In this document: positions 35,633 to 48,462 of the stretch, one piece after another
How the letters are laid out: the number at the start of each line of letters is the position of its first letter
How positions within the stretch are numbered: the first letter of the stretch is position 1
Assembly (NCBI GenBank): GCA_038087015.1
Contig: JASBNA010000017.1
Span: forward strand, 682,001 to 746,000
DNA: 64,000 bases
Direction of reading: 5' to 3'
From: Cerrena zonata
Taxonomy: Eukaryota > Basidiomycota > Agaricomycetes > Polyporales > Cerrenaceae
Position numbers and translations under genes: made by a program
The notes under the pieces: generated by a model
Seen by the model: the letters and a program-made list of their open reading frames with translations, nothing else
Database searches by the model: none
Told to the model about the DNA's origin: nothing

Positions 35633-37797
35633 CTAGGGTGGCACTGAGGATGGCAGATGTCTCCATGGCCCTCCCGCTTTCCAAGCCAGAATGTGTTCAG
35701 CCGGTGGTTGGAGTGGTTTGAACGCTTCTACAAGATACCCGAGATATTGTAGATCCCAACCATGGTAGTCGACTATAACTTGGATACCTCGTTTAACGGC
35801 TAATGGAAACAGTTTCTCCACTTTTCGCCTAAGCCATTGCGACGGTCGGTCTACCAGCGAAGAATCAACAATGAGCTCGATCTGAACAGCCTCCAGCCCG
35901 TCGAACTTCGAATCTGCAAGAATTGGTCGACCGAGGCGATCATGTCAATCTCTTCCTCCTTGTCGAAACAGCTATTTATGGCAATCATCCGTAACTTCGG
36001 AGCGTTGAGCTGGTCCAGAATTTGTTGGATATTGTTGATTTCTTCGTCTTGTCCCCATGCACGATCGTAACCAAGCAGACGTATGCTTGTAAGGCTGGTG
36101 AGACGGGATAGATCGATTCCTGATTCTAACACTGGATAGTACATGGTTATATAATACACTTGAAAGAACTACACTCACACTCACTTGGGTCTGTATCAGC
36201 ACCAACGGGAACCTGAATATGTGATAGACTAGGAGCATCGCCTAAGGCAGATATCAACTCACGAAGGGAGTCTGAGTCTACCCCTCCAGAAACTTCCAAG
36301 GATCTCAGATGTTGAGCAGATGATTCGGCGCAGAACCATCCACGTAGTAGAGCAAAGTCGAAGTCAAGATATTCAGTGTGAGAATTGTCGATACGAAATG
36401 ATTGCAGAAGTGGCGGTGGATAGAAGACTGGGGTACTTTGTTGTTTTATCGGTGCCCTCTACTGTACGATCCCCTGTCGACCCATCGTCACAATCTTTGG
36501 CGGAATCTCCTGAAGAACAGCAAGGTTCGGGTGAGCGAAATCGACATCCACGAGGTCAACTCTTGTAAGGCTAGGCAAAGCACGGACTGAGAGCAGTCAG
36601 ATTGTTGGCACTCATCTCACAACGAAGGATATTCAACGTTGTGACAGATTTAAGCTTCGTTAACTCTGGTATCCAATGTGCATAGGCCTCGCGGTCTTCA
36701 AGTCGTGTGCTGACTTGGGCAAAGTTGAATAATTCCAAGATCCTCAAGCAAGGGAAATGAACATCAAGATTGGCAGGGAAGGCATAGAGCCATTGATCAA
36801 TATCGTCTGTAGCATCCGTGCGGTGGCATCGCGGGTCCTCAACGAACGGCAGGCTTCTCCCTTCCAGACGAGCTTCCGTACCCATTGTGTAATCTCTGGC
36901 GTAGCACGAATTTGGTGGGAGAAATTAACGATATCTTCTGGGGTATCCAGTGTAATGAAGCGGAAGATATAAGGCCGAACAGCACCACGCCACCAGGAGC
37001 AGGTCAGAGCGCAAGAGTGAAGAGTTATGGTAGAGTAGCACTCCATGTGTTCATGATCCCATAGACAGTCGTATATCTGGTAGAGCAACTCTATAGGTAG
37101 CTGCCATGACGGAGGTTTGGTATCAGGGATCGGAGACGGTGCTTTGACTGGCTGATCGAGTCGCCTGCGTTTAGTGGGTTTTGTGTCTTCAGAGCGGGAT
37201 CTTCACCAGCACAGATCATTTCAGCAAACGGATCGGCGGAATATGTGATAAACATCATACTCATCATCACCAAGATCATTCTCGGGAGCTGGACGTTTGC
37301 GTTTGGCTTGGTGGTTGGCTGACGTTCTCTGGACGTTCATTCGGAGTGAGAGCTGGTGACAATATCAAGGCCACATAAAGCATACCGTTTATTGCGACTT
37401 GTGTCCTTGGTTGGATTGTGTTGTTTTGGGGGAACGTTTCGTTTAGGGCGACCTCTGATAGCGCCAGTGAGTACTCGTTCTTGTCTGAGCAGATATATAC
37501 TACTTACATCCTCTTCTTTGCAGTTGGATTAACTACAGCCTCCGTACGGATACGTTTCGAAGGGGGCCTATCATCAATATCTCAACATTTTGTACAAATT
37601 CACGAGGTGAATAACATACAAAGAACTCGGGTCGATAGCATCAGCAGATCTCTTGCAGTTGCAGGCTCTCTTTGGTTGTATCCTGGTTGGACTATTGTAA
37701 CTCGAAGGTCAGCCCTGATTTGGTATCGACGTTCGTTCTCAGCCACTTACATCGATGACCTTACGTCAGGCTTCTTTCGTGTAGATACTTTCGGCAT
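35633..37797 (-). pseudogene. NLS-rich F-box gene, copy A (frameshifted)
   Basis: Copy A starts at 37797 with MPKVSTRKKPD and small exons that encode basic, NLS-like segments, including PPSKRIRTEAVV. The F-box begins ELLYQIYDCLWDHEHMECYS and continues LHSCALTCSWWRGAVRPYIF. Repeat-like text follows: FPCLRILELFNFAQVSTRLE and LTKLKSVTTLNILRCEMSAN. Just after LTALS the frame is lost at a short C run, and the later part (LTSIRLLGYDRAWGQDEE, YHGWDLQYLGYL) is in other frames. Copy B at 48463-50561 is the same gene in the opposite orientation with a different 3' end. An SCF-type substrate receptor in the nucleus would be the natural role if intact. Divergent from the C2H2 gene at 38535. Confidence 0.6.
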
Positions 37798-38534
37798 GGG
37801 GGACGATAATCGTAGTCTGAATGGCAATGCAACAGCGTGCTGGTAACGGTGAGTGTTGGTGAGTGGCAACGAGTCGAAACGAGGCTGACAATCAATTACC
37901 AGTGTCTCACCTTCCATCATTCCTGCCTTATTGTTCGTCCTTGTACTCAGGCTAACCTCTACACGTGGCATTTCTGCAATGATTGATATCTCGAGGTCTG
38001 TGCCCAGCACATGGGTCAGTGTCGTAATACCATGGTCGTCCTAGTACAATCTCTAGTCGTGCAATCCGAACGTCCTATCGAGGGAACCAATATTTATCAC
38101 TGGCACAGTGCCGAGTTCGACAACTTAAAGTACTATGTAGTATCAGTAAAGCGCCGCTCCACCGCATCAAGTTGGACAAGTACTACTAGGAAGAGGTACT
38201 AGGAAGGCTTTGATTGACATCGGATATTGTGTACCCCCATTCATTGGAAATACACCATTGTCTTTTTGAATACAACGATGGACATGCGCAGTATGGCTGG
38301 ATCAACTTCTGATCTAAACTTGAATGCTCTACACAATACTTCTATGGTCAATGCTTCTGGGTGGCGCAATGGGACGAGTCCCTGATTTTGTATTGCCCTC
38401 ACGGGATGTCAAAGGGCCAACGGGCCTTTTCTTTGCTCGACATATAAAAGGCGAGTGCAAAGACATGCCTCCGACTAACACCCTCAACCAATAGCTTCAA
38501 GTTTCTCCCTCAAGAGTCAAGACCTCTCAACGTA
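37798..38534. promoter_or_regulatory. Divergent promoter, copy A
   Basis: A 737-bp spacer separates the F-box (-) and C2H2 (+) starts. CATATAAAAGGCG at 38441 is a TATA box about 90 bp before the C2H2 ATG; the same word occurs in copy B. Confidence 0.55.
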
Positions 38535-39568
38535 ATGGAAGACGTCAATCTAGCAACGGTACGCGCTCGGCATCCAGACTCCTTGTTCTCATCTCATGTC
38601 GTATAATTGGCCAGTACTTCCGCGGTATTGCTCCCAATCTTCGATGTCCTGAGCCTGAATGTAAAGGAGACCATGATTCGGTTCAGGCTCTTATTGAACA
38701 CCTGTGGACTCACCGAGTAGATGAAACTATCAATGAGCCGAACAAGTACGTATACTAATCTTTCAATCTCCTAATGCCATGCATGCTCATTTATTTAACT
38801 TCTCTAGACGTGGGAAATGTCCTCACCCATCCTGTAAAGGAAGGATTTTCAAATCGTTGAAGGGAATGGCGACAGTCAAGGACCATTTTCTGACACAGTA
38901 TGCTCACTAATCCTAGTTTACTCAAAATTACATCTAACTAGAGACATCATAGCACTGGCGAAAAGGCTTTCGTCTGCCCTCATCTTACCGCCTGGGCTCC
39001 GGGGTCTAGAGCTCTCTGCGGCTATAAAACTAATCGACGTGACCGTCTCGTAAATCATAGAAAGGACGAACACTTGTACAAAGAAGCCTTGCAAACAGCA
39101 AACCATCCTTGGGTTGACGAAGAAGACATTACTCTATCGGCTGCCGAGCTCCACTTCGGTAACCCAAGAGTAGAAGCCCACCAAGGGGAAGACGGTGCAC
39201 AGGAGGTTAAGGCTGAAAATCACCAGCTCGATCATCTACCTCCTGTGCAACCTCCTGCACCTGTACTCGTACCCGCCTACGCCCAAGGACCAGGGAACGG
39301 CGTCAATCACCAAGCTCAAGTGCCCGTCGGACCAGTACCTCCTCATTATCCTCTTCCAGGTCCTGCCGTATACCCTCTCCCTCCCCCCATACCACAACCT
39401 GGACAAAGAATGATGGGGGTGTACGAAACCGTCCCGTGTTTCAACATTGTTGGTACTGGACGATACAAATATGTGCCGTACCCCATCGGGGCCTATGTTG
39501 AGCAAACTCGTGCTGAACCTGGTACAGTGACGATACTGAGAACTGCCCATAATGGTCCTGCCCTATAG
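38535..39568 (+). CDS. C2H2-type zinc-finger protein with Pro-rich tail, copy A
   Basis: Four exons (38535-38558, 38615-38745, 38808-38897, 38953-39568) join in frame. The short first exon MEDVNLAT leads to three finger-like units: LRCPEPECKGDHDSVQALIEH, KCPHPSCKGRIFKS...DHFLTH, and TGEKAFVCPHL...LCGYKTNRRDRLVNH. The TGEKAFVC linker is typical of C2H2 factors. The C-terminal half is proline-rich (PPHYPLPGPAVYPLPPPIPQ) and ends with a well-conserved block MMGVYETVPC...NIVGTGRYKYVPYPIGAYVE. Copy B at 46732-47757 keeps the same fingers and tail, so the protein sequence has been under constraint since duplication. Probably nuclear and DNA-binding; target unknown. Pairs head-to-head with an F-box gene in both copies. 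Confidence 0.72.
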
Positions 39569-39894
39569 GCCGTCTGCCCTCCTAACAATGGCTGAACTTG
39601 GACTTGTCGGCACTAGGCTCGGTAATCTATACCTTAATCGGTTCTTTTCTCTCGTTTGTTGGACTCTCTTTCTCGGCTGATCACACTCGTTCTGGTTATA
39701 AATATCGTTCATATGTTGTATGCTTATGGCACTTATGCTTGTACTATATTCTGAGTCTGAAAAGAGATTATGTCGAATTTTGAATTATACATTACACTAC
39801 ATACCATTATGAGTGCTTGCTCCAAATGTAGAAAGATGTTAGATTGACACTCTTCCGCCGTGTCCCTCCGGTAACATGTTTTGACAGACTACGG

Positions 39895-40215
39895 GATTTA
39901 CACAAGATTATGACGCTTTCGAAGCTGCCTGACCCTTGTCTTCCTGGTTCGGATCATTGGACAGGAGGACGAAGTCCACATCCTCGTCCTAACGCGTAGA
40001 GCTTCAGGTATTCCCGTAGTAGAATGTCGCATTAAATCTAGTAACCTGAGTGAGACATGATATGGCTCGTACGACCTGATTAACATCCCCGGGTAGAGAT
40101 CTCCTGTACGAGCAGCGAATTATGAAAACAGAACGCAAATGATGACATACCAAAGTCTTGAAGTATGGGGAAATTCAGATGTCCCTAGGGCCTGGCATAA
40201 AAGCTCGGTGTAGTG
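39895..40215 (-). repeat. ZPR1 3'-end fragment joined to unrelated 250 bp (copy A)
   Basis: On the minus strand the text of the last ZPR1 codons (DPNQEDKGQ) is readable near 39910-39960, downstream of a 250-bp piece that also occurs at 50.92-51.17 kb. The fragment has no start and no zinc fingers, so it is a relic, not a gene. Confidence 0.65.
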
Positions 40216-41094
40216 TTAGTTTTAAATTTTTTTAGTTTAAGAATTTGTTCAGTCGAGAAAAGACCATCTGGTCTGAACACATCCACGAGTAAAAACCGAT
40301 AACCAGAGGCTGCCTGCCAACAGCCCAAGAGAAACCGGAAGGTTCTAGTTCCGTCCAGTCAATACAAAAGTGAGCCGTCGGTTGAGCATCGGTCTAAAGG
40401 GTGTCCCGGTCGTTTTTCTGGCTCGTCGCGGTATTACGATATGTTAACAAGCGGAAGGGCTACAGCTTTATGAAAACCACTGCATCCGATTCGGTCCTTG
40501 GAGGTTGCAGAGGGTTTTTTTCAGGCTACCAGTAGTCACGGTAAGAGTCGCGAGACGGTGCATGTGCAAACTCATCAAGAAGCTGGTCCCACTACGGGTT
40601 GCGTTTCCCGAGGATGGGAACTCCGAATAACATTGTCCATTGGTATCGCCAAGAGCATCATGAAAGTAGGGTGACGATCAGGTATCTGACAGGCCACCCG
40701 AGTTTGTTTGATACATAGAGATAACCATAGATAGGAGGGAACATGCAAATATGTCTGTTTCCTTGTTATAAAGTGGAAAGAGAGCTCCAAGATAGACACG
40801 GAGAAAGTGAGAGCTATGTTCGGATGTTTCATTTTAGAGAACGGGGAAGTGATGTCATCCAATTTGGGGGTTGTGGTGGCGGATGATCAGTGGAGTGAGT
40901 ATTTTCTGGATCTCGTTGCAAACATGTTTGTCCGACGGCAAGCCTTCCCTCGCCAGCCAGCCGTCCTTTGCCTTTATTCCTTCCTCCAGCCATCCACACC
41001 TACCTCTCCCTCCTTTCGACCACCATCTACACTCTTTTAACGTTTGGACGTCAATCTTGTTCACTCAAATCACTAAACTCCGGTCTTAGCGGCT
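40216..41094. promoter_or_regulatory. Upstream region of the MscS channel gene
   Basis: About 880 bp. Close to the ATG there is a long pyrimidine-rich tract (about 40975-41035), typical of basidiomycete core promoters without a TATA box. No gene is recognised. Confidence 0.4.
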
Positions 41095-43623
41095 ATGCCC
41101 GGAGGATCCCGCACCAGTCATGGTGACATTCCTCTCCCCACACTCAACGTCTCGAAAGAAAATGACTATGTGCAGGCTATTCCTCATATCGACACCGATG
41201 CAAAGCCTCGCGAAAACGCCATCGAACCAGGTCCTCTTGATGGAAACTCTTCAGATGACACCGTGACCGACCTCTCGGACTTTGACTGGGATGCGGAGGA
41301 CGATGCACAGAGTCACAAAGAAGGCGTAAAGGTCAAGGCAAAACGCATAGGTGCAATATGGCGTGGCTTTATGAAGCTGGCCAGACCTGTGCGCACCTTG
41401 CTTATCGGTGCTTTGGGAGCAGGGATCTTCATCACCCCATTGCTTGTCTTTAAACTTCGGTTCAATAGCAGTCCTGTTCGGATTCAAGCTCATGTCTGGT
41501 CACTCTGGCTTACTATCACTTGGGCTGCTGGGTGTATCACCTATCTCCTTGTCGACTTGATCCCAAGCTTTATTCTCCGATTCCTCAAAATTGCCAATTA
41601 CAGAATTGAACGTATCCAAATAACGATCGAGGTACGCCATATATATCCCCTGACTTCCTGCATTTGGTACTCATACGCATTCGGATTAGCTCACAAGTGC
41701 TGTATCGGGCTGGCTCAAATTGGCTCTAGATATAGCATGGGCATGGATAGCTCTGTCTGTAATCCGTGCAACCTATCATCCGCCAGGCTCGTATTGGACC
41801 ATCGTAAATCGCGTCATCCAGGTCGGTTCCATTTATCATTGTGTCTCTAAATCACCGACCCTAACACTATTCTAGGCTTTATTCAGTGGGGGTGTTCTTC
41901 TCCTAGTCGAAAAGGTTTTCCTCCAATACGTCGCTATCAACTTCCATCGAAAAGCTCTTGCAGATCGTATTACCGAAAACAAACTCGGTCTAAAAGCCCT
42001 TGAATACCTTTCCAATGCCCAACCTGCTCCCGCAACCAAGCGTCACCCCTACGGCAACCGAAAAGGACACAAATCTACCGGTTCTTTCGACATGCTCGGG
42101 TTTGGCGGCGGTCGTCATCATCATAATGGCGAACCAAGCAGCTCAACGAGTTCTCCTATCGGCGAAAAGGGAGAAAGTCCTACTCCTATCAACCCCGGGA
42201 GGAATATCAAAATGAAAAACGCAGAGAGGAGGAATAGGAAGAAAAAGCTGGTGACTAGTGTGATCGTGGATGGGTTGGGCGAAGCTATCGGGCAAGTCGC
42301 ATTGAAGGATTCAAAATTCAATCGTCAGATTGAGATCGGTGGAGCGCATGATGCGAAACGGTTGGCGAGGAAGTTGTTTAGTGCGTTGAGTGACGTGCAT
42401 CCGCCGAGAGCACATTTGGTCGTCGAAGGTGAGAGTCATTTTTTCATGCCCGTCTGACGTTTTGACTCATGCTCGTTGTGACAGACTTCTTTCCATACTT
42501 CAGGTCAGAAGTCGATGCACGTGCTGCGTTTGCCCTTTTCGACAAGGATGGCAATGGCGATATCTCGAGACGTGAGATGCGAGATGCTGTTAGTCGAATT
42601 TATAAGGAACGTAAGGCTTTGACTAAGAGTTTGAAGGTACGTCGTATAACCCATCCATGCCAAGTCCTTGTGTTCTGATGTCGGTTCATAGGATGTTGGT
42701 TCCGCTGTAGCGAAGCTAGATGCCGTCATGTTTGCTGTTGTGCTCATGATCTTTGTCTTCATCTGCTTGCTCATCTTCAATCGGAGTAATACATTGGCAT
42801 CACTCGTCCCGCTTGCGACTATCATCCTCGGTTTCTCGTTCATCTTCGGTCATTCTGCTCAAACTTTGTTCGAATCGGTGAGTTACCTTTTTCACATCAT
42901 GTTCTTGTTGCTCACTGGCATTTCCAGCTCATCTTTATTTTCTCGACTCATGTATTCGATGTTGGTGATTTGGTCATGATCGACGACTCAGTACGTGTAA
43001 TCATAACAACATCGTATCTCATACACAATCCTAACTGGTCATTTTCACAGCCCATGTTCGTGCGCGAATTCGGCCTATTCTCAACCACATTCCGGCGAGT
43101 CGACGGACAAGAGATCATCGCCCCCAACTCCCTCCTCGCCTCCTCAAAACTAGTCCACAACCTCCGACGCAGTAGCTCAATGTGGGAAACCACCGAACTC
43201 ATGATCTCATACGACACCCCACTCGACGTGATCGAACAACTCAAAATCCGTCTCCAAGGCTACGTCGCGCAGAATAATCGGGAATGGTCCAATGTCAATG
43301 TCAATATCGACAAGATGGAGTATCAGAATGCGATCCATTTGGTGGTGGGGATGGAACATCGACCGAATTGGCAGGATTGGGGAGGAAGGTGGCAGAGACG
43401 GACGGCGTTCATGCGGAATCTAAAGTCGATCTTGGAGGATTTGGATGTCAAGTATACTATGCCTATCCAACCCGTTTTGTTGCCCAAGTATTTGCCGTCG
43501 ATGGCCCCGGGGAGTCCGCAGCTCAGACAGCCGCCGTCGCCGAAGACGAGGAGAGGGAGTATTGGGAGGTCGGGGAGTATGAGGAGTGGGATGGATGGTG
43601 GGAGACAGTATTTGAGACCTTGA
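41095..43623 (+). CDS. MscS-family mechanosensitive ion channel with EF-hand
   Basis: Seven exons join in frame across introns at 41632-41689, 41822-41875, 42429-42484, 42637-42691, 42878-42927 and 42991-43050. After a polar N-terminus come hydrophobic segments (LLIGALGAGIFITPLLVF, WLTITWAAGCITYLLVDLI, LKLALDIAWAWIALSVI). A cytosolic loop contains a perfect EF-hand calcium loop, DKDGNGDISRREM. The pore-lining and beta region follows: LASLVPLATIILGFSFIFG, LFESLIFIFSTHVFDVGDLV, and FREFG/FRRVDGQEIIAPNS. The tail is basic and Ser-rich. The combination of MscS core and EF-hand matches the fungal Msy1/Msy2 type that acts in ER or vacuolar membranes to release calcium on hypo-osmotic shock. All splice sites are canonical and the gene looks intact. 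Confidence 0.88.
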
Positions 43624-44345
43624 GTGGTTCTCTTTTGTGGGTCTTTGTGATGATCGGAGGTGGGAGTGTATGCATTCGTGGTATGAATGTCGTATTTTAT
43701 TTGTTGTGCTTCATTAGATGCGTGCTCATCTATAGATCTCCTAGATCGAGATAGACTGCATTTCTTTTTCCATCGTTGCTTCCTTGCATGCTCGTGCTAC
43801 TGCATTTTCCCATTTCCTTCACTCATCTACATTATAAATTACATGCTCATGTCTCGATTTCTTTTCATCTTTCCTGCCGTCATTTTTTTTTCTTTTCGCC
43901 TTACCCCCGTGGATGGACGATTATCTCGAAAAGGTGCTGCAGCAGCGCCTGACCATACATACAATCACATTGACTCTTGTCATATATTCATAACTACATT
44001 CTCGTGTATATTTCAATATAGATCATCTGCTACTCTTCCACCTCAGCTTCCACTCATTTAACGATCCTACTAGTAAATCTCGGCAAATTAGAGATTAGGC
44101 GAATCGAAATCATGATCGATGACAGGCGCCCGATTACATAGATGATCACTCTCGCCTTTCCCGGAAAGTCCTGGAAGAGTCAAGACAAAAATCATCCGCC
44201 ATGCTGCTCCAAAAGTTCTTTTGCTTACTTGCATACGTCCATCTTTCTTTTGACTACGATATACGGAAAACCCCTACCTGAACCTCTACCTAAACCATTG
44301 ACTTCTTGATCTAGGAGTACAAAAACTTTGCAAAGGTCGCATATA
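43624..44345. other. Spacer between MscS and ZPR1 genes
   Basis: 722 bp, T/C-rich, with a run of T near 43885. It carries the MscS 3' flank and the ZPR1 promoter. No gene or clear TATA box is seen. Confidence 0.35.
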
Positions 44346-46148
44346 ATGGCGCACCCAGAGTCCAAGTCTGAGCTTTTCCCGACGATTGGACAAGTTGTCG
44401 ACGAGACGGATCAGCAGCAGGAAGCCAAAGAAACCCAGGATAAGGATCAGGCCGATGAGGATAACGAGGAGGGGCCTGTAACGGAGATCGAGTCATTATG
44501 TATGAATTGCCATGAGCAGGTATGTTTGGATTTGACTCATGTTCGAAGAAGCCACAGTCTAATTTCTTGTACATGGGAATTCTCATAGGGAATGACTAGA
44601 CTACTCTTGACATCTATCCCGTTCTTCCGAGAGGTTGTTGTGATGTCATTCCGCTGTGAACACTGTGGGTTCTCAAATAACGAGATCCAATCTGCTGGAA
44701 CCATCCGACGTAAGTTTCTCGTATGACTTCAATATATGCATTTCATTCGCTAACCACTATCGTAAAATAGCTGAAGGAGTGGTATACACAGCTCATATCC
44801 TTACCCGAGAAGACCTAAATCGTCAAATCGTCAAATCCGAAACATGCACCGTCATCATCCCCGAATTCCAACTCACCATCCCACCTTCTCGAGGTCAAAT
44901 GACCACTGTCGAAGGTCTTCTCCGAGACGTCGCTACAGACCTCAGTCAGGAACAACCTCTTCGTAAGATTCAAAACGAGGTCGCATATACCAAGATCCAA
45001 GCTATTCTTGATTCTATCAAAGCAGTCCTTGCCGACCATGACGATGAGGAGGAGGAAGCAGAAGATGCTGTAGGCCCTGTGAAGCCAAAACCCAAAGCTG
45101 CGGAGGTAGATCTCCCGATGAAACCGTTCACACTCAAATTGGACGACCCTTCGGGGAATTCGTTCATCGAGTTCCATAAAAGCATGTCGGACCCTAAATG
45201 GAACCTCCGGACATACCATCGAACGAGACAACAAAATGTCGACTTGGGTCTGATTAGTGCGGATGCTGAGGACGAGGCACCGAAGATTGACGATGCCGAC
45301 CAGCTTCCTGGACAGGGGCTTGAAGGGGAGAATGAGGAGTTGTTTGTGTTCCCGGGGACGTGTTCGAGTTGTGGACATGCTTGCAATACGTTGATCAAGA
45401 AGGTCAACATTCCTTATTTCAAGGTACTGTATTTGGCTTTTCCCTAGTATTCGTATATCTTACTGAAGAGATGGATCTAGGATGTGTTGATCATGTCGAC
45501 AAATTGTGACCATTGTGGTTATCGAGATAACGAGGTCAAGTCTGGCTCTGCCATCTCGGAGAAAGGCAAACGAATCACGCTCAAGGTTGAGGACGCAGAT
45601 GATCTGAGTCGAGACATCCTCAAGGTTTGTCCTGACCATGTTAGCATTGACGAAATCCGCTAATTCATGCATCATTCAGAGCGAGTCTTGCGGCTTGCAG
45701 ATCCCCGAAATCGATCTCGTTCTGCAAGCAGGTACGCTCGGAGGCAGGTTTACTACCCTCGAGGGCATTCTAGACCAAGTTTACGAAGAACTTTCGGTGA
45801 AAGTCTTCGTCGACACGAAGACGGACGATGGTGCAGTCGAGGGTTTCCTTGCCAAACTGAAAGAGGTACGTTCCATCCATCTCTGCTGTGTCCCCCGTTA
45901 TTAATCCATCCTCCCCATAGTGTAAAAATGCTGAACGACAATTCACCATCATCCTCGACGATCCTCTTGCCAACTCGTATCTCCAGAACCTCTACGCCCC
46001 CGATCCCGACCCGAACATGACGATCGAAACGTACGAGAGAGCCTGGGAACAAAATGAGGAATTGGGCTTAAATGACATGAAAGTGGAGGGATATGAAGGC
46101 GATCCGAACCAGGAAGACAAGGGTCAGGCGGTCTCGAAAGCGTCATGA
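44346..46148 (+). CDS. ZPR1: Zinc-finger protein ZPR1
   Basis: Six exons join in frame across introns at 44520-44588, 44710-44770, 45424-45480, 45625-45679 and 45866-45920. The protein has the classic duplicated layout. First module: [37 protein letters not shown], then the beta-rich A domain [20 protein letters not shown] and [10 protein letters not shown]. Second module: [55 protein letters not shown] and [14 protein letters not shown]. Both C4 zinc fingers (C-x2-C...C-x2-C) are complete. ZPR1 binds eEF1A and serves as its folding chaperone, moving between cytoplasm and nucleus. The last codons ([15 protein letters not shown]) and the DNA downstream recur twice nearby in the segmental duplication. 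Confidence 0.92.
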
Positions 46149-46731
46149 TATTGTGTAGATTAAAAATAGAAATAGTGTCTCTGCATGTTGTCGTTGTATT
46201 TTAGTCTTGCCTATGTCTGCGGCGGTCTCGCTTACTAGGCAGATTCTAGCAAGCTGAGACTGCAGTCAAAAGCTTATCCGCTCCTTGCCACGATTTTAAT
46301 ATGGGTAGATAAGTCTGTATATTGGCTACAATACCGTGTAGGCAAAGGTATCAAAAGACATCGGAATTATCGCTACAACGGCATATTTCCGAGTCCTACC
46401 ATCTAGATCTCCGTAGTCCTTCAGAACATGTTGCCGGTGGGACACGGCGGGCTGAGAGTCATTGTCAGTCTAACGGCTTTCTAAATTTGGAACAAGAACT
46501 CATAATGGTTTTGTAGTGTAATATATAATTCGACATAACCTCCTTTCAGACTCGGAATATAGTACAAGCATGATAAGCATACAGCACATAAGGGATATTT
46601 ATAACCAGAACGAGTGTGATCAGCCGAGAAAGAGAGTCCAACAAACGAGAGAAAAGAACAGATTCAGGTATAGAATACCGAGCCTAGTGCCAATAAGTCC
46701 AAGTTCAGGCATCGTTAGGACGGTGGACGGC
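46149..46731. repeat. ZPR1 downstream DNA, shared with 51.2-51.65 kb
   Basis: Words such as AAGCTGAGACTGCAGTCAAA, CACGATTTTAATATGGGTAG and ACAAGCATGATAAGCATA occur in the same order here and at 51.25-51.63 kb, in direct orientation about 5 kb apart. No gene lies in it. Confidence 0.75.
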
Positions 46732-47757
46732 CTATAGAGCAGGACCATTATGGGCAGTTCTCAGTATCGTCACCGTACCAGCCTCTTCAGCACGAGTTTG
46801 CTCAACATAGGCCCCGATGGGGTACGGCACATATTTGTATCGTCCAGTACCTACAATGTTGTAACACGGGACAGTTTCGTACACCCCCATCATTCTTTGT
46901 CCAGGTTGTGGTATGGGGGGAGGGAGAGGGTGTACGGCGGGACCTGGAAGAGGATAATGAGGAGGTGCTAGCCCGGGTACTTGAACTTGGTGATTGACAC
47001 CATTCCCTGCAGCGAATGGTCCTTGGGCATAGGCGGGTACAGGCGCAGGAGGTTGTGCAGGAGGTAGTTGGTCGAGCTGGTGATTTTCAGTCTTAACCTC
47101 CTGTGCACCGTCTTCCCCTTGATGGGCTTCTACTCCTGGGTTACCGAAGTGGAGCTCGGCAGCCGATAGAGTAGTATCTTCTTTCTCAACCCAAGGGTGG
47201 ATCGCGGTTTTCAGGACGTCGTCGTACGAGTGTTCATCCGTTCTGTGCCTTACGAGACGTTCATTTCGGTTAGTCATATAGCCGCAGAGGACCCTATGTC
47301 CCGGAGCCCAGGCGGTAAGATGAGAACAGACGAAAGCTTTTTCGCCAGTGCTATAATGTGCCTAGTTAGCTATAAGTTTAGGTAAAATAGCATAAATGAA
47401 CCTACTGTGTCTTAAAATGTGTATTGACTGCATTCCGATGAAATGATCTTTCTCCACAGGACGGGTGAGGACATTTCCCACGTCTGGAGATGTTGAACGA
47501 ATGAGCATGCACGACACTCAGAGCTTGAAAGATTTATACCTGTTCGCTTTTTCAATACTGGGTGCACCAGCCTCCTCTGCTCGGTGAGTCCAGAGATGCT
47601 CCCTCAGCTCCGCGGTAGAATCATGGTTCTTTTGACATTTAGGACATTGAAGATTGGGGGCAATGCCGCGAAAATACTAGAGAACTGTACGGCATGAGAT
47701 TAGAACAAGTGAATCCGGATATCGAACACGTACCGTTGTCAGATTGACGTCTTCCAT
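46732..47757 (-). CDS. C2H2-type zinc-finger protein with Pro-rich tail, copy B
   Basis: The start at 47757 (MEDVNL) and exon pattern match copy A. The finger region reads RCxxCQKNHDSTAELREHLW, KCPHPSCGERSFHRNAVNTH and TGEKAFVCSHL...LCGYMTNRNERLVRH. The tail keeps ELHFGNPGVEAHQGEDGAQE, YPLPGPAVHPLPPPIPQPGQ and the invariant end NIVGTGRYKYVPYPIGAYVE. Changes relative to copy A are mostly in the first two fingers, where spacing and charge differ, while the Pro-rich tail is almost identical. This pattern would fit divergence of DNA specificity with a constant partner surface, but that is inference from two sequences. Divergent from the F-box gene at 48463. Confidence 0.72.
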
Positions 47758-48462
47758 TGCGCTGAGGGTGAGAGGTCTTGAAGGAGAAACTTGGGGGAGC
47801 TATTGGTTGAGGGTGTTGGTCGGAGGCATGTCTTTCCGTTCGCCTTTTATATGTTGAGCGAAGAAAAGTATTGACCCTTTGACATCCCACAAGGGCGATG
47901 CAAAACCAGGGAATCCCATTGCGCCACCCAAAAGCATTGACCGTAGAAGTATTTTGTAGAACATTCAGATCAGAAGCTATCCAGCCATACTGCGCGTGTT
48001 AATCGTTGTATTCGCAAGGACAAGGGTAGGTTTGAAATGAGTTGAGCATACATAATATCCATTGTCAATGACAAGAGTCGATAATCGTCTACTGCTGAGA
48101 ACATTGGACCGGCGCTCTTGCTACAGGTTCTGCTCTTGCTAGGAAACTTGCACTGGACTAATTATCAATATCGGTCTACTAGATAGGAAATTCAAGTTAT
48201 ACGCCTAGAGATTGTGCGAGGACGACCGTTCTATCATGGTACTGATTCATGTGCTGGACACAGATGTCGAGATATCAGGTATTGCAGAAAATGCCACGTG
48301 TAGGGGTTAGTACAAGGGCGAACAATAACACAGGAATGATGGAAGGTGAGACACTGGTAATTGATTGTCAGCCTCGTTTCGACTCGTTGCCACTCACCAA
48401 CACTCACCGTTTCCAGCACGCACTGTTGCATTGCCATTCAGACTACGATTATCGTCCACCAT
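47758..48462. promoter_or_regulatory. Divergent promoter, copy B
   Basis: A 705-bp spacer between the divergent starts. On the minus strand CATATAAAAGGCG lies at about 47841-47853, the same TATA word as in copy A, about 85-95 bp before the C2H2 ATG. Confidence 0.55.

Larger units (their letters stand above)
35735..40215 (-). repeat. Segmental duplication, copy A (inverted relative to copy B)
   Basis: This block holds the F-box gene, the divergent C2H2 gene, downstream DNA, a fragment resembling the 3' end of ZPR1 (near 39905-39965, minus) and a further 250 bp. Read on the minus strand, it matches 46.1-51.2 kb in gene content, exon pattern and spacers, though the copies have diverged. The order of the ZPR1-tail fragment relative to the gene pair shows how the units were joined. 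Boundaries are estimates by eye. Confidence 0.75.
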
